Shown here in pieces: positions 36,577-50,737 of a DNA stretch of 64,000 bases. Each line of letters begins with the position of its first letter. Position 1 is the stretch's first letter. The position numbers were made by a program, and so were the translations under genes. Under the pieces are notes generated by a model. It made no database searches. It was given only the letters and a program-made list of their open reading frames with translations, and had not been told where the DNA came from. The DNA is from an uncultured Chthonomonas sp. (GTDB lineage: Bacteria; Armatimonadota; Chthonomonadetes; Chthonomonadales; CAJBBX01), in assembly GCA_903951425.1 (NCBI GenBank), contig CAJBBX010000135.1, positions 48,836 to 112,835 on the forward strand. Reading direction: 5' to 3'.

Positions 36577-39473
36577 CTGGTCGTCACCTCCAGGCCTGTG
36601 CCGGAGACCGTCGGCTCCACGAACCGGGCGCGATCGTTGGGTGGAGCCTCGGTCAGGATGCGGCGAACCCGCGAGGCGGCCTCGTCGTCCTTGGCGAGCA
36701 TCAACAGGTAGCCGCCGCCGCCTGCACCCATCAGCGCAGATGCCTCGAGAAGGTCGGCCACGGGCTCGATGACGGCCTGCACACTGGGCGGATTGGTCCC
36801 GGCATCGAGACGCTGCTTTAGGCTCCACGTACACCGTACGCCCTCGCAGAGACCCGCCCAATCGTTGCGCTGCATGGCGTCCGCCACGGCCAGTGCGTTG
36901 GCGCCAATATCGCTAAGGATGGCCAGGCGCGGACCGTGGTTCAGGAACATGCCCCGCACGATCTCCTTGAGGATGCTCTTGGCCATACGGGTCAGGCCCG
37001 TGTAGTAGAGCATGATGCGCCTGCGGGATGAAGCGTCCGTCAGCAGGTAGTCGGGTAGCCACGCCACAACGGCAGTTTGGTCCATTCCGGGCGACGTCTC
37101 GACCAGCTTGACGCCGCGCAGCGCTCCGCCGATCTGGTCTTGCCATCCGCCGCCGGTGGTAAGCATCTGCTCCAGGGCAAGCACTCGCGAGACGACCGCC
37201 CGGTCGTCCCAGCCGAGCCCGCAGAGGCGGCTCAGCGCCGCCAGAAGGGCAGCGGAGAGAATGCTACTGGTGCCCAGCCCGGAGCCCTGCGGCACGGCGG
37301 CCAGAAGTGAAACCTCAAGTCCGCACCCGAAGGCGCGCAACTGGTCGGTCAGCGAGCCGTGCCCGTCCTGTGCGCTGAAGCGCGGCAGGAAGCCGGCCAG
37401 CGCCAGCGCAGCCCGAGCCAGCGTGAACTCGCAGCCGGGCTGGTCATAGGCGGCAATCTGGTCATACGTGGTAAGCAGTTCCTCGGTGCCGGCGTCGATG
37501 GAGCGGATGAGGATGCCCTGCCGCTGTGACGGCTTCACGAAGACCTGGATCGGCGGCTGGCCGTTCAGATCGACAGCCACGTTGACGACGCGTCCGCCAT
37601 GCTGGAGGCAGTAGGGCGGCGTGTCGGTCCAGCCTCCGGCCAAGTCAAGGCGCAACGGCGCCCGGGCCCAGACGATCTGGTCGCGCAGCACGCTGCAGAT
37701 CGGCTCGACACGGGCATCGGGCAGGCCGTTGAGCACCGCCTCACGCAGGCAGCCGAACGCCAGTCGCTCATCGGGCTCGGCATCGCCGCCACCCACGCGA
37801 GCCACCTCGGCGCACCACATGTGTTCGTGGACGACGTCCATCGGCTCGGAGACCTCGGCAGGGCCGTCAGGCTCGGGCAGGGCGCCGGCGGGAAGCTGCG
37901 CGGCTGCCTCAAGATCCAGGCGGTAGAAGACGCTCGTGCCACGGTGAGCGTAGATTGACGCCAGGGCATCAACGCTGCGGCGGTGGCGCTCCCGGGCAAT
38001 CTCCGCGAAGTCGAGCTTCTCGCTGATCCCGGCTGCCGAGAGGCGCGGCCCGCTGAGCCAGCGCCCAGCCCATCGCGCATCCTTGGCATCGGTCGAGGTC
38101 AGCCATTCCACGAAGGCTGGATCGATCTCGGACGGCGCCTGCAACGGGAACAGGGCCGTCTGCCGCGCGGGCATGGCGGGGTCGATCGCCGCGGTAGCCA
38201 CGTCAAGCCCCCGATCGGCCAGCCACCGCAGCGCCGGCTGCCCCAACAGGGTCGCGTCGGCAAGCGTCCCCTCCAGGCGATCGTCGAGGCCGTAGAACCG
38301 CAGGCAGACCTGACCATCGCCGACGGGGGCAAAGTCGAGGCAGGCGCCGGCGGGTAGAGGCAGCCGCCATGCGTTGCGCGGCGCGCCGGTGAGCATATGC
38401 TCGTGCTGGAGTTTCCACGTGGACGGGACGTCGGCGTTTTCGATCCAGAGGGTGTGGCTCCGCTCCAGGCGCGTCGACGGGTCGAAACGCGCGTTCTGGG
38501 CAATCTGGTCGGGGTGGCTCCGCAGTACGGCGGCGCCCCGCCGCCCCAGGCGCGAAGTCTGGAGCACGCTAACGGCCTGGATGAGGTTGCGGGCAGAGTT
38601 GAGGTGCAGGAACTCGGCGTTGGGGGCCTCCGCCACGGCGCAGGTCAGGTCCGAAAAGTCGGCATCGTGCCTCAGCGGCTGAGACCCGAGGGACTCGCCC
38701 AGGACACGGTAGAGGTCAAGCGGCGCCGCGTCCTCGTAGCCGGCGAGGCAGTTGGTCCTACGCAGAAGCCGCATCACGGCGCGCGGGCTCAACAGCCAGA
38801 CGCCGGTATCCACGAGGTACTTCCGCTCAGCCGCCAATCTGCGGATGCGGCGTGGCTCGGGCTTTTGCTCCACGAAGGCCAGGCGCCCGCCCTGTGGCTC
38901 CATGAAGAGCAGGCCGAAGCTCTGGGCCAACTCCGGCTCCAGACGAACGCCGAGGATCACGACGTCGGCCTCGGGAAGGCGGCCCAGGAGACCGGAGAAG
39001 CGGAGCAGCGTGTCCCCGCTGGCAACCAGCACGGAGCTTGCCGGATGCGCCGCGGCCAGGATGCGCTCGAGCCACGGGGCTTGCAGATCCAGCAACGTCT
39101 GGTCGAGCCGCTGACCGAAGGAGCCGCGCAGGACAGGCATGGGCGTCAGCGGAACGCCCCACGGGTCGTAGGGCGGCAACGCGTGGCTTGGGGCGCCACC
39201 GAGGACGGCAACCGAGGCCTTCGCCCTGAGCCACTCCTCCCAACACGTCGGTCCGCCCGCATGGGCTCGGGCCGACGCAAGAAGGGCGGCCAGGCCGCCA
39301 CCCGAACCCAGGGCCCTGCCCGGAGGATCGCCGGCGGCATACCACCCAGGCGCGGCTCCGCCGGCGTTGAGCCACTCGGCGGCTCGCACGGGCAACGAGA
39401 CGAGCCGCCGGACGGCCGCGGGGTCGGATCGTCGGTCTCTGGCGATCACGTGCGCCTCCTCCAGGACCGCCAA
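36573..39473 (-). CDS. Bifunctional fucokinase / fucose-1-phosphate guanylyltransferase-like (Fkp-like)
   Basis: 966 aa: N-terminal nucleotidyltransferase-like half and C-terminal GHMP kinase (WARAPLRLDLAGGWTDTPPYCLQHGGRVVNVAVDLNGQPPIQVFV; AVPQGSGLGTSSILSAALLAAL; ALMGAGGGGYLLML). Confidence 0.82.
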   Translation of the reverse strand: MAVLEEAHVIARDRRSDPAAVRRLVSLPVRAAEWLNAGGAAPGWYAAGDPPGRALGSGGGLAALLASARAHAGGPTCWEEWLRAKASVAVLGGAPSHALPPYDPWGVPLTPMPVLRGSFGQRLDQTLLDLQAPWLERILAAAHPASSVLVASGDTLLRFSGLLGRLPEADVVILGVRLEPELAQSFGLLFMEPQGGRLAFVEQKPEPRRIRRLAAERKYLVDTGVWLLSPRAVMRLLRRTNCLAGYEDAAPLDLYRVLGESLGSQPLRHDADFSDLTCAVAEAPNAEFLHLNSARNLIQAVSVLQTSRLGRRGAAVLRSHPDQIAQNARFDPSTRLERSHTLWIENADVPSTWKLQHEHMLTGAPRNAWRLPLPAGACLDFAPVGDGQVCLRFYGLDDRLEGTLADATLLGQPALRWLADRGLDVATAAIDPAMPARQTALFPLQAPSEIDPAFVEWLTSTDAKDARWAGRWLSGPRLSAAGISEKLDFAEIARERHRRSVDALASIYAHRGTSVFYRLDLEAAAQLPAGALPEPDGPAEVSEPMDVVHEHMWCAEVARVGGGDAEPDERLAFGCLREAVLNGLPDARVEPICSVLRDQIVWARAPLRLDLAGGWTDTPPYCLQHGGRVVNVAVDLNGQPPIQVFVKPSQRQGILIRSIDAGTEELLTTYDQIAAYDQPGCEFTLARAALALAGFLPRFSAQDGHGSLTDQLRAFGCGLEVSLLAAVPQGSGLGTSSILSAALLAALSRLCGLGWDDRAVVSRVLALEQMLTTGGGWQDQIGGALRGVKLVETSPGMDQTAVVAWLPDYLLTDASSRRRIMLYYTGLTRMAKSILKEIVRGMFLNHGPRLAILSDIGANALAVADAMQRNDWAGLCEGVRCTWSLKQRLDAGTNPPSVQAVIEPVADLLEASALMGAGGGGYLLMLAKDDEAASRVRRILTEAPPNDRARFVEPTVSGTGLEVTTS

Positions 39474-39496
39474 ACGCTTCGGCCCATTACGGAAGA

Positions 39497-39535
39497 GGGC
39501 CCGGCGTAGCGCGTATACGGCGCCTTGCCGGGCCC
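39497..39535 (-). terminator. Hairpin downstream of rpoC
   Basis: Perfect 9-bp inverted repeat GGGCCCGGC / GCCGGGCCC between rpoC and the fkp-like gene; weak U tract (TCTTCC). Confidence 0.5.
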
Positions 39536-39560
39536 TTGGTTACGTCAGTGCCGGCTCGGG

Positions 39561-42500
39561 TCAGTCGACAGTCAGGTCGGCGACCGCCGGAACCAGCACC
39601 TCATCATCCAGCTCGGGCGCGATATCGATATCGTCATCGATGACATCGTCCTCGCCGCTAATCTCCAGCATGCCATGGATCGTCTCGCGGTCCAGCGCGC
39701 CCGCCGCGGCCCGAGCGGCAGGCTCCACCACAATGGCGCCGCCATCCGGCAACGCGGGCTCCATGCTCCTATAGCGCGGTAGGCCCGTGCCTGCCGGGAT
39801 GAGGCGACCGATGATGACGTTCTCCTTCAGGCCGACGAGCTCGTCCTTCTTGCCCCGGACGGCGGCCTCGGTAAGGACGCGGGTCGTCTTCTGGAACGAG
39901 GCAGCCGAGAGGAAGCTGTCCGTCGCCAGCGAGGCATCGGTGATGCCGAGGAGCACCCAGTCAGCCGTGGCCTGAGTGCCGTTGGAGTCCATCACCTGCG
40001 TGTTGGCATCCTCGAAGGCGAACTTGTCCACGATCTGGCCGGGCAGGAACGGCGTGTTGCCCTGCTGGATGATGCGCCGCTTCTTCAGCATCTGGCGGAC
40101 GATGACCTCGACGTGCTTGTCGTTGATGTCCACGCCCTGGCCCTTGTAGACGTGCTGGATCTCCTGGATAAGGTACTCCTGCAGCCCCTTGGGACCCATG
40201 AGTTCCAGAACCTTGTGCGGGTCGAGCGGTCCTTCCGTTAGGCGGTCGCCGGGGGCGACCACATCGTCGACCTCCACCTCGAGTTCACCGCGGTAGGGCA
40301 CCAGAATAGTGCGCCGCACTTGGACCTCGGGCAGCTCCAGATCCTTCACCTTGCGCGACAGCTTCTCGATGATGGTCTCACCGGCGCGGACGACAACGTC
40401 GCCGGTGCCCGGATCGATGATGTCCTCGGCGATAACCTCGCCCACCAGCTTTATGGTCGGGTCCGTAAGCCGTAGCGGTGAGTGGATCACCACGTGGCGA
40501 AGCCCCTTGCGGTCGATGTCGACGACCTTGCCTTCCATCTCGGTGATGATGGCCTGACCCTTCGGCCGCCGCGCCTCGAAGAGCTCCACGACGCGCAGGA
40601 GTCCGCGGACCTGGTCTTCAAGGACCTTGAGGACCGCCTGTACCGACCGGGCGCGCTCACGGGAGCCACCCTCTTCCTCGAAGTTGACGTGGCCGCGGCG
40701 GATGTCCTCATGCAACTCGCGCAGTGCGCTCTGCCGCTTCTGCTTAACGTTGGCGACGCCCACGAGCTCCTTGCCTGCGACGCCACCGGTGTGGAACGTT
40801 CGCATGGTGAGCTGCGTTCCGGGCTCTCCGATGGACTGTGCAGCGATGATGCCCACTGCGACGCCGATGTCCACGGGCTGCCCGGTGGCAAGATCGCGGC
40901 CATAGCAGGTGGCGCAGACGCCCTGCCGCAGTTCGCAGGTCAGGACCGAGCGGACCGTGATCTCCAGCGAGCTCGTGATGTTCTGGATGGCGTCGGCCTT
41001 CTTCGGCTTGTGGCCGGCGGCGACACGGCGAACGCCGCGCGCAACCAGCTCCTCGGCCTCGGGCTTGGTCATCGCGCCGCCGACGTGGTGCAGCACCTCG
41101 CCGGTCGCCTCATCCACGATATCGCCGGTGGCGATGCGGATCCCATCGAGCCTGCGGGCCATCTCGTCGGTGATCTCGGCGTTGGCCTCCACCAAGACCT
41201 CGCCCGTGAAGGGATCGACCACGTCGTGGACCGGGTGGCGGCCGCGGACGCGCTCGCTGAGCTTCTCCAAAGGCTCGTTGTCCTTGAAGATCTCCTTGAC
41301 CTTGATGCCCTGGAGGGTGCGGCAGTCGCAATGGCGCACGATGACGTCCTGCGCCACGTCGACGAGGCGGCGGGTGAGGTACCCGGCATCGGCGGTGCGG
41401 AGCGCGGTGTCGGCGAGGCCCTTGCGGGCGCCGTGCGTCGACACGAAGTACTCGAGAACGTTGAGGCCTTCGTGGAAGTTCGACTTGATCGGCAGGTCCT
41501 CGATCAGGTTTCCGAACGGGTCGGCCATGAGGCCGCGCATACCCGACAGCTGCGTCATCTGCTTCGATGAGCCTCTGGCGCCCGAGTCGATGATCTGGTA
41601 GATCGGGTTGTACGGGTGGATGCCGTCCATGATGGCTTCGGCGACCCGCTCTGAGGCGCTCATCCAGAGGTTGAGGACGTGCTGCTTGCGCTCGCCGAGA
41701 GTGATGTTGCCGCGCCGGTACTGGCGGTTGATGCCCGCAACGTCGGCTTCCGTCTCGTTCAGGATCGAGTCGCGCTTCTCGGGGACCTCCATGTCGGTCA
41801 TGGCGATCGTCACGCCCGAGAGCGTGGCGTATTTGAAGCCGAGCTGCTTGACGTCGTCCAGGAACTTAATGGTGGTCTCCTTGCCCATGCGCTCATGGAC
41901 CTCGGCGACCATCTCGGCGATGCCCTTCTTGGTCAGCGTCTTAAAGAGGTACTTGTCCTCATAACGCATGTCCTCAGGCAGGATGCTGTTCAACACGAGC
42001 CGACCGTAGGTCGTGGGCTTGGTCGGCGGCGCACCGACGACGACCGACTCGCCGTGCCGATGCACACGCACCTGGATCGGATCGTGCAGGTGGATCTTGT
42101 TCGCGTCGTATGCCAGCGCGACCTCCTCCGGACTGGAGAAGATCTCGGGATAGGTCTCGATGGGATCGCCGTTCACATCGCGCTCACGCAGGCTCGTCAG
42201 GTAATACGAACCGAGCACGAGGTCCTGGATCGGCGCCACGATCGGGTTGCCGTTCGCAGGCGAGAAGAGGTTGTGCGAAGAGAGCATGAGTACGCGCGCC
42301 TCGGCCTGGGCGTAGGCCGACAGGGGCACGTGAACAGCCATCTGGTCGCCGTCGAAGTCCGCATTGAACGCATGGCAGACCAACGGGTGGATTTGAATCG
42401 CCTTGCCGTCGACCAGCACCGGCTCGAAGGCCTGGATGCCAAGCCTGTGGAGTGTGGGGGCGCGGTTGAGCATGACCGGGTGCTCGCGGATCACCTCTTC

Positions 42501-44009
42501 CAGGGCATCCCAGACCTCGGGGCGCATCTTGTCGATCATGCGCTTGGCGGTCTTGATGTTGGTGGTGTAGCCGCGCTCCACGAGCGTCTTCATCACGAAG
42601 GGCTTGAAGAGCTCGAGCGCCATCTCCTTGGGCAGGCCGCACTGGTGCAGCTTGAGGTGCGGGCCAACGACGATGACGGAGCGGCCCGAGTAGTCCACGC
42701 GCTTGCCGAGCAGGTTCTTGCGGAACCGGCCTTCCTTGCCCTTGAGCATGTCGCTGAGCGACTTCAACGGGCGGTTGGTGGAACCGACCACAGGGCGCGT
42801 GCGTCGGCCGTTGTCGATCAGCGCGTCGACGGCCTCCTGCAGTAGCCGCTTCTCGTGGTTGACAATGCTCTCGGGAGCGCGGATTTCCGTGATCTTGCGC
42901 AGGCGGTTGTTTCGGTTGATGATGCGGCGGTAGAGGTCGTTCAGGTCTGACGTGGCGAAGCGGCCGCCGTCCAGCTGCACCATGGGCCGAAGCTCAGGCG
43001 AGATGACGGGGATGCACTCAAGAATCATCCATGACGGGTGCGAGCCGCTCTGGATGAAGGCCTCGGTCACCTCGAGTCGCTTAATGGCGCGAAGGCGGCG
43101 CGGGCCGGGCACGTTGGCGATCTCGTTGCGAAGCGTGCGGGCCAGGGCCTCCAGGTCGATCTCGTCGAGGAGCTGCTTGACGGCGACGCCGCCCATGCCT
43201 GCCGTGACGACGGTCTCAAACGTGGGGTCGGCGTGGCGCGCGGCTGCGTCGACGAGGCGCTCCAGGGCCCGCCAGTCGTCCTCGTCGATGAGCTTCTTCT
43301 TCTCAACGCCCTCGATGACGGTCAAGGCGTGCTCGAGCTCGTGGATGCGGTCGTCGGCGTCGCGCGACTCCTGCTCCAGGCGCACCAGATGCTCACGCTC
43401 CTTCCGGGCGATGGCATCGGCGTCCCAGCGCTCTTCCTCAGGCGTCTCCTCGGAAGTGCGCCGGATGCGCTCGGTGATGAAGCTGTCGCGGATGCGCTCC
43501 AGCCCCTCGTCCCGGTCCTCACGGATCTGGTCGATCTCGGCCGAGGCTGCGTCGCGGATCTTATCCATCTCGTCTTTGATGCGCGTGTGATCGACGGACG
43601 TGACAATGTAGCTGGCGAAGTAGAGCACCTTCTCAAGGGCGCGCGGAGGCACGTCCAGAATCAGCGACAACGGGCTGGGGACGCCCTTCAGGTACCAGAT
43701 GTGGCAGACCGGCGCAGCCAGCTCGATGTGGCCCATCCGCTCGCGACGAACCTTGCTGCGGGTGACTTCAACGCCGCAACGATCGCAGGTAATGCCCCGG
43801 AACTTAACCTTCTTGTAGCGGCCGCAGTGGCACTCCCAGTCCTTGACCGGGCCGAAGATGCGCTCACAGAAGAGGCCGTCCCGCTCCGGCTTAAAGCTCC
43901 GGTAGTTGATGGTCTCGGGCTTCTTGACCTCGCCAAAAGACCAGGTCCTTATCTCGTCGGGCGATGCAATCCCGATACGAATCTTTGAGAAGGTGCTGGA
44001 GTCGGCCAT
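39561..44009 (-). CDS. rpoC: DNA-directed RNA polymerase subunit beta'
   Basis: Zn finger [23 protein letters not shown], active-site motif [16 protein letters not shown]-terminal [19 protein letters not shown]. Confidence 0.98.
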   Translation of the reverse strand: MADSSTFSKIRIGIASPDEIRTWSFGEVKKPETINYRSFKPERDGLFCERIFGPVKDWECHCGRYKKVKFRGITCDRCGVEVTRSKVRRERMGHIELAAPVCHIWYLKGVPSPLSLILDVPPRALEKVLYFASYIVTSVDHTRIKDEMDKIRDAASAEIDQIREDRDEGLERIRDSFITERIRRTSEETPEEERWDADAIARKEREHLVRLEQESRDADDRIHELEHALTVIEGVEKKKLIDEDDWRALERLVDAAARHADPTFETVVTAGMGGVAVKQLLDEIDLEALARTLRNEIANVPGPRRLRAIKRLEVTEAFIQSGSHPSWMILECIPVISPELRPMVQLDGGRFATSDLNDLYRRIINRNNRLRKITEIRAPESIVNHEKRLLQEAVDALIDNGRRTRPVVGSTNRPLKSLSDMLKGKEGRFRKNLLGKRVDYSGRSVIVVGPHLKLHQCGLPKEMALELFKPFVMKTLVERGYTTNIKTAKRMIDKMRPEVWDALEEVIREHPVMLNRAPTLHRLGIQAFEPVLVDGKAIQIHPLVCHAFNADFDGDQMAVHVPLSAYAQAEARVLMLSSHNLFSPANGNPIVAPIQDLVLGSYYLTSLRERDVNGDPIETYPEIFSSPEEVALAYDANKIHLHDPIQVRVHRHGESVVVGAPPTKPTTYGRLVLNSILPEDMRYEDKYLFKTLTKKGIAEMVAEVHERMGKETTIKFLDDVKQLGFKYATLSGVTIAMTDMEVPEKRDSILNETEADVAGINRQYRRGNITLGERKQHVLNLWMSASERVAEAIMDGIHPYNPIYQIIDSGARGSSKQMTQLSGMRGLMADPFGNLIEDLPIKSNFHEGLNVLEYFVSTHGARKGLADTALRTADAGYLTRRLVDVAQDVIVRHCDCRTLQGIKVKEIFKDNEPLEKLSERVRGRHPVHDVVDPFTGEVLVEANAEITDEMARRLDGIRIATGDIVDEATGEVLHHVGGAMTKPEAEELVARGVRRVAAGHKPKKADAIQNITSSLEITVRSVLTCELRQGVCATCYGRDLATGQPVDIGVAVGIIAAQSIGEPGTQLTMRTFHTGGVAGKELVGVANVKQKRQSALRELHEDIRRGHVNFEEEGGSRERARSVQAVLKVLEDQVRGLLRVVELFEARRPKGQAIITEMEGKVVDIDRKGLRHVVIHSPLRLTDPTIKLVGEVIAEDIIDPGTGDVVVRAGETIIEKLSRKVKDLELPEVQVRRTILVPYRGELEVEVDDVVAPGDRLTEGPLDPHKVLELMGPKGLQEYLIQEIQHVYKGQGVDINDKHVEVIVRQMLKKRRIIQQGNTPFLPGQIVDKFAFEDANTQVMDSNGTQATADWVLLGITDASLATDSFLSAASFQKTTRVLTEAAVRGKKDELVGLKENVIIGRLIPAGTGLPRYRSMEPALPDGGAIVVEPAARAAAGALDRETIHGMLEISGEDDVIDDDIDIAPELDDEVLVPAVADLTVD

Positions 44010-44196
44010 TTACAACCCTCCCGTCCGCTCTACACGCGAACATACCGCGCCGGCCCGCCGGGCGCTACACTGCCCGGAAACCGGTACGAACTTGCTAATG
44101 AAACAGGCGAACGCCGCCGGACCCGGAGCCTTGCGGCCCTGGACCCGGCAGCTTCGCAACGTTGCAGTCATGCCCCTCGCGGGGTGTCAAACCGAT

Positions 44197-47697
<3,501 letters not shown>

Positions 47698-47808
47698 GGC
47701 ATCGGGGCCCAGCTTCTGCTCTAGTTCCTCAAGGGCGACCCAGATCAGATCATCGCCGTTGGGCCGAGCCGTCTCCGCGTCGCGCTCGGCGATGGTATCG
47801 ATGATGCG

Positions 47809-48564
47809 CTAGCCGGCGTCGGCGATGATCTCGCCGGTGTCGGGGTCGGCCACGGGCTGATCCAGCGTCATGCGCAGAAGGAAGTCGCGGACCGGCTCCG
47901 ACTCGCCGCCGGGAAGGGCGCGCCGAATCCAGAGGTTCTGGCGGGCCGCTCTGACGGTGACGTCGATGGGTACGCAGGCCGACTGGAATGCGCTGAGGGC
48001 ACGCAGCAACGTGGTCAGCGCGAACTTCTTGGCCTGACCGATCTGAACGTTGAGTACGTCCTCACGCTGGGTGTCGGTATCGACCTCGACCCAGGCGCCC
48101 TCATTGGGGATGATGCGGGCCTGGTAGAGCACCCGACCGGAGAAACTGAGGTTCTCTTCAAAGTAGACGCCGGGCGAACGCGCCAGCTGGCTGACGACCA
48201 CGCGCTCGGCGCCGTTGACGATGAAAGTGCCCTTGTCGGTCATCAGGGGCAGGTCGCCCAGATACACCTCGGACTCGATTACGTCCTTGTTAGCCTGCGT
48301 CAGTTCTACTTTGGCCTTGATCGAGGCCTCAAACGTCATATCCCGGTCGCGGCAGTCCTCAATGGCGTACTTGGGCTCACCCAGCACGAAATCCCTGAGG
48401 GAGATCGAGGTGCTGCCAGTGAAGTCAGTGATAGGCGAGAAGCTCTCAAAGAGCTCCGGCATGCCTTCTTCGAGGAACCAGCGGTAGGAGTCAAGCTGAA
48501 TCTCGATGAGATTCGGGATGTCTACGACGTGAGGGATGCGCTTCGAGGCATGTTGGATGTCCAA
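47809..48564 (-). CDS. rpoB: RNA polymerase beta subunit, N-terminal 251 aa, ending at the in-frame TAG
   Basis: PNLIEIQLDSYRWFLEEGMPELFESFSPITDFTGSTSISLRDFVLGEPKYAIEDCRDRDMTFEASIKAKVEL...YLGDLPLMTDKGTFIVNGAERVVVSQLARSPGVYFEENL; TTG start with AGGAGG RBS 8 nt upstream. Same frame as 44197-47697. Confidence 0.95.
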   Translation of the reverse strand: MDIQHASKRIPHVVDIPNLIEIQLDSYRWFLEEGMPELFESFSPITDFTGSTSISLRDFVLGEPKYAIEDCRDRDMTFEASIKAKVELTQANKDVIESEVYLGDLPLMTDKGTFIVNGAERVVVSQLARSPGVYFEENLSFSGRVLYQARIIPNEGAWVEVDTDTQREDVLNVQIGQAKKFALTTLLRALSAFQSACVPIDVTVRAARQNLWIRRALPGGESEPVRDFLLRMTLDQPVADPDTGEIIADAG

Positions 48565-48596
48565 GTCGGGGCCCTCCTAATGACACGCGAAGCGAA

Positions 48597-48626
48597 AGGA
48601 TACCGCGTAGACGCGCAATAGGTCAA
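48597..48626 (-). promoter_or_regulatory. Sigma70-type promoter of rpoBC
   Basis: Minus strand TTGACC - 18 nt - TATCCT; RBS AGGAGG at 48573-48578 and TTG start at 48564. Confidence 0.65.
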
Positions 48627-48725
48627 GCGCCCGGCAGGATTTCCGCGCGACGGAGGGGCTCCAGATACTTCAGTTTCTAGATGATGCCTTCCACATCCTG
48701 CCTGTGTTCGCAACTCCTTGGCCGG

Positions 48726-48761
48726 AACCGGGCGGCGCCCATGCGCAACGCCCGGTTTTTT
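48726..48761 (+). terminator. Plus-strand-oriented intrinsic terminator upstream of rpoB
   Basis: AACCGGGCG - 14 nt - CGCCCGGTT followed by T run. No plus-strand CDS accounts for it. Confidence 0.6.
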
Positions 48762-48787
48762 CGGCTGATAGGCCGGCGCGATGGCGC

Positions 48788-49531
48788 CTAGTGGAGCGCC
48801 TCCTGACCCTCCATCTCGCCGATGCGGATGTCAAGGTCCTTGCGCTCTTCGACTTTGGCGATCTGCCCGTCGCGGATCCAGACGATCCTGTCCGAAACGT
48901 CGAGCATCTTCAGGTCGTGCGTCGCCGAGATGATGGTGACGCCCTGGTCCTTGTTCAGCGACTTGAGCAGGTCGATGATCTCTTTGCCCGTGTTGAGGTC
49001 CAGGTTGCCCGTGGGCTCGTCGGCGAGGATGATCGACGGATTGTTGGCCAGCGATCGGGCAATGGCCACGCGCTGCTGCTGTCCGCCGGAGAGCTCCGAG
49101 GGCTTGTGGTGCAGGCGGCCGCCCAAGCCGACCAACTCCAACAGCTCGATGCCACGCTCTACTCCTTCGTCCGTAGACATGCCGGCAAACACCGTCGGCA
49201 GCGTCACGTTCTCCAAGGCAGTCATGACGGGGATCAGGTTGAAGGTCTGGAAGATGTAGCCGATGGTATGGCAGCGGAGGTAGGCGAGCTCCTGCGCGTC
49301 CAACTGGGCCATGTCGACATCGTTGATGAACACGCTACCGCTGGACGGCTTGTCGAGGCCGCCGACGGCGTTAAAGAGCGTCGACTTGCCGGAACCGGAC
49401 GGGCCCATGATGGAGATGTACTCGCCGCGATAGATATCGAGGCTCACACCGTTCAGCGCCTTGAGGGTCTGGTCACCCATTGTGTATTCCTTGACCAGAT
49501 CCTTGGTCCGCACCACGTACTCATTGGCCAT
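48788..49531 (-). CDS. ABC transporter ATP-binding protein, LolD/MacB type
   Basis: [86 protein letters not shown]. Confidence 0.94.
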   Translation of the reverse strand: MANEYVVRTKDLVKEYTMGDQTLKALNGVSLDIYRGEYISIMGPSGSGKSTLFNAVGGLDKPSSGSVFINDVDMAQLDAQELAYLRCHTIGYIFQTFNLIPVMTALENVTLPTVFAGMSTDEGVERGIELLELVGLGGRLHHKPSELSGGQQQRVAIARSLANNPSIILADEPTGNLDLNTGKEIIDLLKSLNKDQGVTIISATHDLKMLDVSDRIVWIRDGQIAKVEERKDLDIRIGEMEGQEALH

Positions 49532-49595
49532 GCGCGACATCCTTTCGCAAGGGGCGCGCCGGTCGGCGCACCACACCCTGAGTCATACCAGAAAG

Positions 49596-50309
49596 CTATA
49601 CCTCAGCACGCAACGCCGCCACAGGCGGCATCTTGGCCGCCCGGTACGCCGGGAATATGGTTGCAAGAAACGTTAGGACGGTACCGATCGCGGCGGACTG
49701 CCCGCAGAGGCGCAGCGACTGCATCCAGAAGTAAGGGCCGAATACCTCGACGCCATCCATGGCCAGCCGGATCAGCGAGATGACCAGCCATCCGACGACA
49801 AAGCCAAGCACCGAAGCAATGAAGCCGAGGAAGCAGGACTCTATGAAGAAGAGCTTCACGATGAAGCTGTCTAGGGCCCCAAGGCACTTCATGGTGCCGA
49901 TCTCCTTGAACCGCTCGGTGACGGACATCAGCATGGAGTTGGTGATGCCCACCGTGCAGACCAGGAGCGCCATGATCGATAGCCACTGCAGGCGCGTACC
50001 GGCGGCGGCCTCTTCCTTGGCGTTGGCGGCCGCGGAGTTGATCAGGATCACATCCTCGGCAGAGAGCTTCCCGCCACGCGCCAATGTTGCGCGTTTCTCA
50101 TCGACCCGGGTCTGCTGGGCGTGGCTGAAGACGGCCGACATGCGCACCGAAGCGAAGAAGGCGATGCCCAGCAGGATGCCCGCGGCCGTGATCATTGATC
50201 GCCAGAAGCGGATGCGGATGCTCTTCAGGCTGATCTCCACGGCCTTGGTGAACGGCAGCTTGATCTGGCGCCGAATCACGGTGCCGGAAGCGCTCACCGG
50301 CTCACTCAT
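49596..50309 (-). CDS. Minimal FtsX-like ABC permease (short extracytoplasmic region)
   Basis: SIRIRFWRSMITAAGILLGIAFFASV...MLMSVTERFKEIGTMKCLGALDSFIVKLFFIESCFLGFIASVLGFVVG...FPAYRAAKMPPVAALRAEV. Confidence 0.88.
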   Translation of the reverse strand: MSEPVSASGTVIRRQIKLPFTKAVEISLKSIRIRFWRSMITAAGILLGIAFFASVRMSAVFSHAQQTRVDEKRATLARGGKLSAEDVILINSAAANAKEEAAAGTRLQWLSIMALLVCTVGITNSMLMSVTERFKEIGTMKCLGALDSFIVKLFFIESCFLGFIASVLGFVVGWLVISLIRLAMDGVEVFGPYFWMQSLRLCGQSAAIGTVLTFLATIFPAYRAAKMPPVAALRAEV

Positions 50310-50737
50310 CTTTGCTTCCCCCCTCGCTCGTAGAACCCGACAAACCGCCGCTCAGACAGCATCTGAAGGAAGGTCGTAACCGACATCTCGGCCTCGCGAC
50401 GGTTCATCTTGTACTTGCCGCTCATCTCTTTGACTATGGCCTCCAGCGTATGCTCACCGTCGCAGAGCTGCCAGACGAATGTGCCGACCTCATCAAGCTG
50501 GACCGCCTTTGCTTCCGGGAGGTGCACCAGGAAGCTCAACGCCCTGCCCAGCTTGTCCTTCCTATAGGGCACCTTCAACAGGGCCTCGCCCTGTTCGTCG
50601 CACTCCCACTCGATCGCCGAGTTCCGCACCGGCCGTAGCCTGAAGGCCACCGAACGATCCGTCGGCGGGCCCAGCTTCAGGAACGGCAGGTACTTCCCTG
50701 CCAGCATCCGCGCACGGAGGCCTAGTGGCACTCGCAC
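50306..50737 (-). CDS. PqqD-family protein (RRE-fold-like)
   Basis: KVPYRKDKLGRALSFLVHLPEAKAVQLDEVGTFVWQLCDGEHTLEAIVKEMSGKYKMNRREAEMSVTTFLQMLSERRFVGFY matches the PqqD-like pattern. ATGA overlap with the FtsX gene. Confidence 0.78.
   Translation of the reverse strand: MRVPLGLRARMLAGKYLPFLKLGPPTDRSVAFRLRPVRNSAIEWECDEQGEALLKVPYRKDKLGRALSFLVHLPEAKAVQLDEVGTFVWQLCDGEHTLEAIVKEMSGKYKMNRREAEMSVTTFLQMLSERRFVGFYERGGKQR

Noticed and set aside
40482-42845. 362-aa and 388-aa plus-strand ORFs within rpoC
   Set aside because: Antisense to conserved beta' sequence; composition typical of shadow ORFs.
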